Source of the DNA: Phoronis australis | Lineage: Eukaryota > Phoronida > Phoronidae | DNA length: 64,000 nucleotides | Direction of reading: 5' to 3' | Assembly (NCBI GenBank): GCA_002633005.1 | Contig: NMRA01000032.1 | Location: 1,023,692 to 1,087,691, forward strand | In this document: piece by piece, positions 43,701 through 55,700 of the stretch | Layout of the letters: every line of letters begins with the position of its first letter | Position numbering within the stretch: the stretch's first letter is position 1 | Made by a program: the position numbers and the translations under genes | Notes under the pieces: generated by a model | What the model was told of the DNA's origin: nothing | The model's input: the letters and a program-made list of their open reading frames with translations, nothing else | Databases searched by the model: none

Positions 43701-46700
43701 TGAGAAAAGTTTGAAAACCAAAGAACGTACTTATCTTATTCACGAAAGCAACAATTATAACTTGCTTGACTAGCATATAGACTGCTGTAATCTCTTTTAG
43801 TTTAGTGGCTATATGAATCATCTCAGTCTTTATCTGTAAATAAATTGGTAAAACTTTGAAAACTTAAGAAAGGTTCGATTTTACATACTTGCTCACGAAA
43901 GCAAGAACTCTAAATTGTTTGATGAACAGCTAGGTCGTGGAAATTCCTTTTGGTTGATTGTCTATAAGTTTTCTCTACTATCCCATATCTATTGATATGG
44001 AAAGGGACTAAACTTAAGGTTATTTTTAAGTGTCATCTACTAGACGAAGTCTTGCAACATTGACAAAAATCCTCAGTATTGTAAAGCATCAAACCAGTTC
44101 AGTCTTGTTGTATATTGACCACTTATAGGATCTCTAGCACTGAAGAGCATATAACAATAACAATGCCACGAGGTGGCCTAACAATGCATTACAAATATCT
44201 CTCTGGTCTGTCTGCCACAGGTTGAAGAGAACCTACAAAGTGCCATTGAGCAGCAGTGCCAAGAAGCTGTGCAGGACCAACTGAGATGGCTGACTGCTGG
44301 GCAGGAGAAGGCAGACTGGTGCCTCGACCTGACTGGGGACAAGTATAGCGTGGAGGCCAAATTATCCACTGTACAGGTGAGGGGGGATGGGTGGTACAGG
44401 AACTAAGGGGTGGATGTGGTAGGGCATCAGAAGGCGGGCTTGTGCCTGGACCTGACGGTACAAGTATATTGTGGAAGACAAACTATCCACTGTACAGGTG
44501 AGGGAGTAGGGGATTCAGGGGTAGTGGATTCAGGAGTAGGGGGTGCAGATTGTCTCAAATTGTGCCCTGGAAAGTAACTCTTTGTTGCATGGGAATTTAG
44601 TATTGTTTGCAGCTGCTGTTTGCCTGTTAACCTGGCTTAAAATCAAAATAAACCTTTTGCTTTCATAAAATTATATTCCTTACCATGGTAGTTACCAAAT
44701 CAGTCTCAAGCAATGTGACATTTTCAAATTTGCCATTTTCAAATTTGCAGTTTTGACTCAAGAAAACGATTGAATGTTCATTGGATTGGGTCAACCCTAA
44801 AATGCAAATTTGAAAATGGCGAATTCAAAAATGTCACATGTACACATTGCTTGGTAACGAAAATATAATCCTACCATGGTAAGGAATATTATGAAACCAA
44901 CCTTATGAGAGTAAAAACCCTTGTTCAATTTTTGTCTTTAGCCAGCTAAGTGGAGCTTTAATATAATTTCTCTGTAATTAGGACCTTCTGGCAGCTGTTA
45001 AGGAGGGTCAACAGAAGACTGACAATGCTCAGAAAAAACTGGACGTACTCAAGCAAGTGCTACCGGCTGAAAAACGAGCTGAAATTGATGAGCAAAAGGT
45101 GGAGCTTCAACACGAATATGAAGACTACCTGGAGAAAATTGAAGAGGCACGGTGAGTGTTGAACAACGGTTGTATCAATAAATCATGATTTTATTTGCTT
45201 TTGTTTACTTTGAATGTGATATGGTTATCAGTAAAACAGTTTTACTAGGAGTCTGCAGGTGTGATATCTGTCTAGGTTACCATTGAAAGTTGAAAGAGTG
45301 TTTTCAGTTAGCATTTGTCTCGATTTCTCTTCAGTTTTGATATACACCGCTGTCTGGCATCCACTCTGACATAAGTGTTTGTTTTGACTTATTTAATATT
45401 TTAAACTATCTCTTTGACAAAACTGGCTCTTGGTATCATTTCAAGATGTTTTATGGCAGAGTTTTTGTGTACTTATTTCATTTTGGCGTTTCATGGAAGC
45501 ATGACGTAGTATGGTGTTCATGTTACATTCTTAATGTATTTCTACAGTGATGTGCTGAGTAAGACCTCTGCACAGTGGCAAGACTATGATGTTCTGTATG
45601 AAGCTATGTCCAAGTGGATTAAAGAGATGGAGGCAAAGATCAGGAATGAATCTGTGTTGCAACCTGATGTGGCTTCAAAAAACAGTCAAGTAGCCACATT
45701 CAAGGTAAATAACAATGGTAATATTTATAGAAATTCAGGGTGGATGATTTAGGGTCTTTATTTTATACTTTGGATAGTCACGATTTGTTTTCGGGGACGT
45801 AGAAAGCACTGGAAACTAGTAATCTGTTGCAAAATGGCTATTAAGCAGGACTGGGTACCTAGGTATCTGGGATCTTGTAAACTGAAAGCCTACATGTGTT
45901 GTTATGCAGATATTTAAGGCTATCTGTATATCACTTTGAGATTATCCTGTAGGCTGTTATAGGACTATCAAATCTTTTAGATGATTTTGTGAACATCATG
46001 CTGAAGAAAGTGATGCCTAACAACAAGTTGTTTGATGTATTTAAAAACTTGACTGCCCCACTGAATGCAAATTTGCTCAGTTCATATACCATCCCGTATC
46101 CTTCCCCCTCAGGATGTTCTTGGTGACATCAAGGCCCACCTACCAGACATTGGACGTATCCAAGACCAGGCTAGACAGTTAGCCTCCACCAGTGGTGACA
46201 GCAAGCTTCCTAACTACGCTCAGCAGATTGCAAATCGCTTCCAGAACCTGCAGGACAGTGCCAAGGTAAGTGGAGTCTGTGATATTCAGACACAAGAATC
46301 TTGCGAGTAAAGCTAGTATTGTCACGTGCTTTGCTTGCAATGCGTGGCAAGTCTTGTGTAATCATGCGTTTTCACAACTCTTGCAGGATAATTTTAATGT
46401 AATTTTGGGGGTTTATAGGAAACGTTAACAACTGAAAGACATGGTTTGTTTTAAGTTGCAATTCTGCTTAAAAACTTTATTGTATCAAGCAGTGTATTAA
46501 GAGCTAGAAGTCTAGATATACCCTTTGGATCAGGTATGTCGAATTTGCTGCAAAAGGTGTTTGCCTTTGACATTGGCATGATTGTCAAGCATTATGTAGG
46601 TTTGGATTTGCGATGAATATTTACATGCTATCCAATTTACACTTTACTAAAAATGTCTCACTTTGTTGAGACTCCATTTACTTGAAACTGATAAAAGAAG

Positions 46701-49700
46701 AATTTCATTATCTAGTTTCCAAGAAATGTATTTAATTCGCCATATGTATTAACATTCAGTACAGATTATATGTTGTAATTGTATCTCAACTCAATTAATG
46801 ATTACAGGAAACATCAGAGAAGTTTGAAGAGGGTGTTGCTGATCACCTGAAGTATAAAGAGACATACAATGACTGCGTGTCATGGCTGGAGGACACTAGC
46901 GACCTCTTGAGGGAGTGCTTGGACACTGCTGGTGAGAAGGAAGACATTGAAGATAAACTGGATGCCGTTAAGGTAAGCAGAAAGAAGGGAGTTTTATAAT
47001 TTATTTAGCATTTTGTTTTTTAGTATAATTCAGCAGAATGTAGTCTTTAGTACAAAGCTTGTCACTTATTTTATCTCAATTTTAACAGTATCATCTTCAT
47101 GTTTTTAGGAACTCTACTTCATTAGTCTGACCCAGCGACAAGAGATATATTCAGAACATTTGAGAAATGTAAAATGGAGAATTATAAATAATTATTGTCA
47201 TGTAGTATTTAGTGAGATTTAATGTTACTTAATGTTATTTAACGTTTTTTTTTGAAAAATGTTTAAAACTGATTAAATTTGATTCCTAATCTGTTGAGTG
47301 TGATCAAACTCATTTCCTTTTGAAGTAAGGTTTTCATGTGAAAAGCCTCAGTTTTTAATTGTTCGATGTGACTGTTTCAGGACATTCTGTCTATAAAAGA
47401 AGTTGGTTTGTCCAAGTTCAACTCAGCTGTGGAGTGTGGGGAGAGGCTGTACCCCACCACGTCGACAGAAGGCCGTGAGACCATCCGTTCCAACCTTCAC
47501 CATCTGCGCGAGTCATGGGAGTCATTCTGTGACGAGCTGAGCAACGCCCAGCGACAGCTGGAGGCGTGTCTGTTGCAGTGGTCATCCTATGACGAGCATT
47601 ATGAACAGCTATTGGCGTGGGTGAAGGACAAGGAGGCGGTCCTTAAGGAGGAGGTGGAGCTGAAGCCAAGTTTATTGGAGAAGAAGACTCTGGCACAGGC
47701 ATACAAAGTAAGTGATGCAAATGATGGGCCGTAATGTAGAATTTCTCTCTTTACTTCTGCCGAAGTGTTGACAAAAATTCCGTCGTCTTAAAAAAGTCTC
47801 CTACTGATACCTTTGAAGTATTATTGTAAAGGTCAGTTGAGGATTGAATGTTTAATATGTGCCTAAATTATCCTCTCTTCATAAAATACTTCTAATAGGT
47901 TTGCTCGAATTCCATCTCAACATATTTTTTTCACTCACAGTATGTGAAATTTTTTTGTTTCCATCTTTCACCAATGCAAGATGTGCAGTCTTTGTTTTGC
48001 CTTTTATGATTTCATCCTTTCCCACCGAGGAATTTTATTTTACTGTATATCAAATCTTTATTAATCCATATTTACAGACCATTCTACAAGATGTTGTCGC
48101 CCACCAGTCAATGATTGACAACATAGACCAGAAGGCTGAAGTGTTAGCCTCACCCCGTACTAGCGACAAGATGAGTCAGATCAAGTCACGCTACAGACAG
48201 CTGTGTCTGATGGCAAAGGTAATAAGAGATATTAAGTAAACTATTCTACTGGATGGGTCAAGTATCTTTGAATACGATGTTTAGACATAACCACCAGGCC
48301 ACACTTCATTCTTTTGTTGCTGATTATTTAGTTATATATTCTGTTATGTCTAAAATAGAATATCTTGTTTAACTCGCACCTTTTTGTGGTAATTAATGTG
48401 ACGCTCATAATTTCTGTATGAGAATGCAGTAAATATCTCTTTGACAATTTTACCGTATGTGAGTGTGGCGTGATGTTTCGATGTGTTTTTTATTTCTTAT
48501 GTGTTCAAAACCCTTATTTGGGCTTTAATTCAAGTTCTTGTAGGCATTGGTATGTAACTTCTTTTTACAATTAAGACTAACCAACTATTTCATCCAATAT
48601 AAACCTTTCCCCTTCCGTGCTTCAGCGTAAGTCTTCAAGTTCTCAAGAAGTTAACCTTTAACGTTTTTACATTCCTTACAGGACCAGTATGCTCTGTGTG
48701 AACAGTATGTGGACCAGCACCAGTCATATCAAGACAATCTTCAGCAAGCCACTGATTGGCTTAGCTCAGCCAATGACAAGCTGACTATCTGTGCAGATGT
48801 GGCAGGGGACAAGCATACTCTGCAGAACCGACTGGCACGATTGGAGGTGAGCTCCTTTTTGCAGTTATGTGACTTGAAAGCCTATGAGAAACAAGTTAAG
48901 ACTGAAAATTGTATGTCGTGAAATTTAATATTTTGTCACTAGATTGTATGTGTTAAGAGTGACACTGAATCCTCTTTTTTTGCAAGTGTTACGATACCTT
49001 TTTAGTAACCAGACTCACATAGAGATATGGTGATTACATTCTTACTATGAGATGCATTGTACATGTCACATTATAATATTACATATAATAATGTTATGAT
49101 TTGTTGTGGCTATGTATGAGTTTGCATTTTGTTTCCATTGCTTGTAGCAAATTGATTGCTAGTATTTGTTGTGTTCATTTGGGATAAAAGACCCTAAATG
49201 CCTCTACTCAAATGACTGCAACGGAATGAGAAATTGGGGTAAAACAGACCAAACCTTTTTCGCAATGTTATGTGGGTCATTTTACCGATTTTACAATAAT
49301 ACGTACCACATCAATTCCTATCCTTCAGGACTTGTCGGCAACCAAGCCGGAGGGTGAATCGAAGGTGTCTGAAGCTAAGTCCCAGGGAGTACGTACCCTG
49401 CTACAGACAGCTCCCTCGGGCCAGTCCACCATCAAGTCTGACCTTGAGCATGTGCACGACAACTGGACGGGATTTGGCGGACGTCTCGACGACGTTCGCC
49501 GTAAACTAGAGGGCGTAGTGAAAAACTGGGACGAGTATGAGACAACCTATGATTCACTGAGTGCTTGGCTGCGGGAAAAGGAAACGCAACTGAGAGATTA
49601 CGAACTGAAACCGTCATTAGCTGATAAAACCGCCCAGCTGGAATCTTTTAAGGTACCTAACTTATTGCATGTCTCAGAATAAATGGTGAAATGTGCTGAT

Positions 49701-52700
49701 ACTTAGGTGGTGGTATGTGTCAACGCTGCTCAATATATCATGAAGTAACAACATATATGTCGTAATTTTAGCAGAGGGGATGTTAACAGTACAAGTAGTC
49801 AACTTGTAACATTTTTGGTTATGTAGAACCTGATCACCAAATCTGTGCGTTTTTCCAAATATCTACAAAACTATAAATTATCGTGCACTGATGCTAACTC
49901 AGAGTGCTGGTAGAGGTAATGCTGAACAATGGTGAGTCTATTCTTGTTTAAAATATTTTTGAATTTATTTAAAGAATAAAAGTATGAACTAAATGTTGTA
50001 TTTTTATATAAAAGGTGTTGGCAACATTTCTGTGTGCTTAATTGTCTCTAGCATTTTGCTCTAAACCAGTTTTGTTCCCTATAGGTTCTACAGCAGGATG
50101 TCCAGAACAAACAGTCTTCCTTCGAGAACCTGGCGGTGAAGGCCCACCAACTACAGAGCAGTGAGAGTAAACTATCCAGTTATTCTAAACAGCTGAGTGG
50201 TCGCTACCAAGCTGTCAAGAGCTCGGTCAAGGTATGTACTGCTTTGTAGACTGGTGGTGTGTTATTATTATTATTAGTAGTAACTAGAAGCTCCATCTTT
50301 TGGCTGATCATGAAATGACAAGACCAATAATTGTGATTTATTACAGTTTTCAGTAGCTACAATTTGTCAGTTGTTTGTGAGGAAATAAATTAATGTAAAA
50401 GTTGAGACCACTTTTGTAACTGTGGAAAGTCTAAGTCACAAAAAGTTGGAGTTTTTTACCTTGAAATGAATGCTGGGTAATGTGATCCTTGAATAAGAGA
50501 CATTAACAAAAATGGATGCTGAGTGAAATTTTGAAAGAAATTGACATGTTAGGGTAAAATAATAATTTCATTACTTTCATTGTGATTTGTGTAGAAGCTC
50601 CATAGGTGGCGTTAATGCCTGAGCCGTCACCTTGCCATTTGATGTGAACGTTTGTCTTACAGGATGTGATAGCCAAATGGCAGGAGTATGTTGCTCAACA
50701 CCAAGTCTTTGACAGTAGTTTCCATGACAACCAAGCTTGGCTGGAACGACTACTGTTGGACTTGGGTCGGTGTGCGGTCACTGGTGACCGACAGAGTTTG
50801 GAGGAAGTACACGCCAGACTGCAGGTATTGTGCGGTTTCTTGGCTTAGCTGTATTTTTCTGTTGTATGTGGGTTGAAAAAAGGCAGTGAACTTTAAGATC
50901 TTAGGTATCACAAAATGTTCTATTATGCAACTGGAGGTACATTAGCTAGGTTTGTGTATTCTGGCGGTATTTCAATGCTTATTAGTGTCTATTAGCATTT
51001 AGACTTGGTTATTTGAAAAGGAATTATGCACTGTTCAGGATGAATATCAATTGTTGCCCATGTGTAATGTTATTTCGACTTCTAGGAAGTAATATTATCT
51101 ACAGTATAATAGATATATGTTTTTCATAAGTGCACAAATCTTGTTCAAAACAAAAAGAAATTTAACACAGATCATTTGAGCTTGACAGTTTGCGAGTTGG
51201 ACATTTATTTTAGTGAAGGTTGAACGTTTAATTTCCAGGACTTGATGAGTGAACGAGATGACGGCAGTAGTAGGATATACCACACGTCAGAACTGGGTGA
51301 GAAACTGTACCCCAATACCTCCAGCGATGGACGGGACACCATCCGCCTTCAGCTGAGAGGGCTTCGGGAGAGGTGGGACTCTTACTGTGACAGGCTGAAT
51401 GAGTCACAGCGCAAGTGTGAGTCATCTCTTCAACAGTGGAAGACTTGGGAAGATAGCTTTGAACAGCTCCAGAACTGGCTAGCTGACTGCCGGTCTAAAC
51501 TGAACCAACAAAGTGAGGCTAAGGCCTCTTTGGGCGACAAGAAAACCCAACTGCAGCACTTGAAAGTGGTTCAACAAGATATTTCCTCCCACCAACATCC
51601 TGTCGAGAGCCTCGCTGATCGAGCTCAGTCCCTGTCAGAAGCCTCGAACACTAGGGTTATGAACCAGGCTGCAGAGCTAGCCAAGCAGTACTGGGAGGTG
51701 GTTGAGTTGGCCAGCCAGCTCATCGGCCAATCAGAGCAGAGTGTGAAGGATCACCAGCAGTTCCAAGACAGTCACCAGGAGATGTCCGATTGGTTGGTGG
51801 CCGCTTCGGAGAAGTTGGTCATGTGTGCTGATACGACGGGTGACAAGCACTCTGCGCAGAACAAACTGGATAGAGTTAAGGTGAGCCTCTTGTCATGTGT
51901 GTTGGGTCTGGTCATGTTGTGCCGGGGTCAGCCATGTCTATGATGTTGCAGCCTAATCACAGTACCTTATGCTTGCCAGACTCTGACTTGTGTCTATAAT
52001 GCTACTGAAAACTGGACTGTTAAGGAATATTTTAGTGAAATGTTTTAGCTGTTGTACACATTAGACGTGTATTTTTAAAAAAAAAACTTCTTAAAAGTGC
52101 AAGAATTAAAAGGTACACTACTGATTAAATTGTGCCAAATAGCGCTGCTGAAAGAGACCATGATGAAAGCAGAAGTGATATAATGATATCCTACTGAGTT
52201 GCAAGATAAAAGCTTGTTTACGGATTTGGGTTTTGAATGTTATATTTAGTTTGTTATTCATGGAATATCTGCACATTCACTCCAACTTGTTTCCAGGAAA
52301 TTCAAGTTCAATCCCTGAAGGCTGCCAACAAAATGAAGGCAGTTCAAGATTTATGTGACATCACATGGAACAACACGTCGCCCTCTGGTAGAGAGACGCT
52401 CCGACATAGTCTGCAATCCTTGGAATCCTATTGGACAACCTACACGACCTCGTTAGCCGATGCCAAGAGTTCATTGGAGGAGGTAGTTAGCCAGTGGACA
52501 GAGTATGAGACGTGTTCCGAGGCGACGCTTCAGTGGATAAAGGACCACGAGGTGGCGCTGAAGGGCGTGGAGTTGAAGGGTACCCTTGAGGAGAAGCAGA
52601 GTGAGGTGCAGAAACTGAAGGTTTGTAGAGTTTAGTTTCCTGGCAACAGCCAGAGAGTACTGCCTGCTGAATTTCTGCTTTCAATTCCATTTGGTACAGG

Positions 52701-55700
52701 TTAGAAATTTAAATGGAGGACTGACCAAAACGTGTAATTTTACGTTTAGTGTCTATCTGATTTTTTCTTAATGAGGCTTTTGGTTAATTATTTTATGTTT
52801 TGATGTCTGAGCAATGTACGTAATTTTCCTACCCAATGGAAAGTACAGAACTACTTTCAGTTTGTTAATAAAATGTCCTATGTTTGATTTTGCCATTTGC
52901 TATACGTCATTGTGTTAAAATACTGAAGCCTGGAATTCTGGTCAACCATTGAGGCCATCACCAACACTGTAACAGGGTACTGGCTGTACGTCTCATATTT
53001 CCCACCATTTCAGGCACTGAAGTCAGAGGTCGTTGCCTACCAAGGCACCATCGACATGTTCACTGATATAGCCCAGGCACTTACTCACACCACCTCCGAT
53101 GCTCGCATACAAAATACACTGACCACGGTCAAGTCTCGTTATCAAGCTCTCGCTAATGCTGTCAAGGTATGTCTCTGATCTAAACAGCAGTGTAAAACCG
53201 GTTGCTTAGCAACTAGCTATACATTGTATAACTTGGTGTATGGTTCAAGTTAACGATTGACGTTTTTGTGCTTGGACGTTTGTGGGATATACATCTTCCC
53301 CGATCATCACTCGTTGGCTGGAACCGTTGGTGTTAACATTCTCTGTTTTTATTGGTTGGTTTCATTCGACTTGAAAGGCCAACATCCCACAATGCATTGC
53401 AGATATCCCACAAATCTCAAAACCATTAAAAGGTCAATTGATGTTGATTAAAATTACGTAATATTTAACTTTCCATGTTTTATCTATTTTATTTGTTGCT
53501 TGAACAGAAAATAACGTAATCCTGATGTGATCTCAAAAATTATTTTCAGTTTACATTTTCCTAGTAGACTTTCTAGAATGATACCAATTTTGAAACAAAT
53601 CCAGACAATTCTCTCAATCTTCTCTCTGTGACATGTTTCTAGGATGCTATCGATGTGTGGGAAAGTTATATAGTGGATCACAAGCAGTATGCAGAGGGTC
53701 GTAATCTTTATCAGACCTGGATCAAGCAGGAAATGATGCAGTTGGAGTCATGTGACTCGATCAAGGGCAACAAGGACACACTAGAAGAACATAACGATGC
53801 TCTGCAGGTCATCGTAGCACAGAAAGAGGCGGGACTGGTCAAACTCAANCCACCATTTCAGGCACTGAAGTCAGAGGTCGTTGCCTACCAAGGCACCATC
53901 GACATGTTCACTGATATAGCCCAGGCACTTACTCACACCACCTCCGATGCTCGCATACAAAATACACTGACCACGGTCAAGTCTCGTTATCAAGCTCTGG
54001 CTAATGCTGTCAAGGTATGTCTCTGTTCTAAACAGCAGTGTAAAACCGGTTGCTTAGCAACTAGCTATACATTGTATGACATGGTGCCTGGTTCAAGTTA
54101 ACGATTGACATTTTTATGCTTAGATGTTTGTGGGATATACATCTTCCTCATCACCTGCTGGCTGGAACCATAGGTGTTTTAACACATTCTCTGTTTTTTA
54201 TTGGTTGGTTTCATTCGGCTTGGAACGTCAATGTCCCACAAGGTATTGCGGATATCCCACAATTCTCACAACCATTAAAAGGTCAATTGATGTTGATTAG
54301 AATTACTTAATATTTAACTTTCCATGTTTTATCTATTTTATTTGTTGCTTGAACAGAAAATAACGTAATCCTGATGTGATCTCAAAAATTATTTTCAGTT
54401 TACATTTTCCTTGCAGACTTTCTAGAATGATATCAATTTTGAAACAAATCCAGACAATTCTCTCAATCTTCTCTCTGTGATATGTTTCTAGGATGCTATC
54501 GATGTGTGGGAAAGTTATATAGTGGATCACAAGCAGTATGCAGAGGGTCGTAATCTTTATCAGACCTGGATCAAGCAGGAAACGATGCAGTTGGAGTCAT
54601 GTGATTCGATCAAGGGCAACAAGGACACACTAGAAGAACATAACGATGCTCTGCAGGTCATCGTAGCACAGAAAGAGGCGGGACTGGTCAAACTCAACAT
54701 GGCTGTCGAATGTGGCGAGAAACTCTATACAGACACATCGTCGAAAGGACGCGAGCGAATCAGACAGGAGATTCGTGAAATGAAGGACAAATGGGATGGT
54801 CTGTACACACGAGTTGGTGACGTTCAGCGTAAGTTTGACTCGTACCTGGGACAGTGGAACTCATTTGCTGAAGACAAGGAACATTTGCTGAAATGGTTGG
54901 CCGAGACGGAGTTGACCGTGGAGAGCCTCGGTGAACTGAAGAATAGTTTGGCTGAGAAGAAGGCTCAGTTCCATAGGCAGAAGGTGAACAACTATATCTG
55001 ATCTGTACATAATGTAAACATGAGAATCTCATTATTCAGTAGTATTTTAGAGTTGGTCAGTCTTAAATCATATTTTAAATGTGTGTATGCCATAGATATT
55101 TGTTTGAACATCACAAATAATGAAGAGCAAATAATTTCCCACTGATATTTATGGCAACTGCATTAAATGAAATAGAAAATGGTTTATAAGGATTGCTATT
55201 GTATTAGTTTCAGGTGAGTTGCAATCAGTTTTCTTATAATTTTAAAACACAACATGTTATTGTAGCAGGTTATTTGAAGGCATGGGCCTACACTATGACA
55301 ATCTTGGGTTTAACCGGTGGCATGACTTGTAGTATAGGTAACAAATCTTTAGCCATGTGGGTATGATTTGTATCATTTATCGCAGATTGAAAGTCTGTGT
55401 AATCGCCTGTGTAATAATGTGTCGTTACAATCTACAACGCTTTCTGTTGCAGTCCGTTCTTCAAGAGATCTTGTCACAGGGTCGCGTGATCGAAACGGTG
55501 ATTGATAAAGCTCAGAGCCTGAGCCAGTCCACCGGATGTGCTGAGGTGGATGCGTTTGTACAAGACGTCAAGAAACGTTACGAGATTCTGTCGTCATCGC
55601 TGAAAGTAAGTGAAGCATCACACTTGACTGTCCTGCCGTTGTCAGTCCTGTTGCATTTTAAATCACAGCTGTGAAAATTGAAATGTTTAAAAGTAAATCA

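Larger units (their letters stand above)
53002..53848. other. First copy of a false duplication (end of one contig)
   Basis: This stretch is repeated almost exactly at 53850-54697, with the single N at 53849 exactly between them. The first copy ends, and the second begins, at the N. Differences are mostly in the intron. The pattern is that of two overlapping allelic contig ends joined with a placeholder N, so the exons inside are probably one locus counted twice. Confidence 0.9.

Noticed and set aside
53643-54101. Open frame reading through the N at 53849 as a real fused segment
   Set aside because: It joins two overlapping copies across a placeholder base; the resulting protein breaks the module order.
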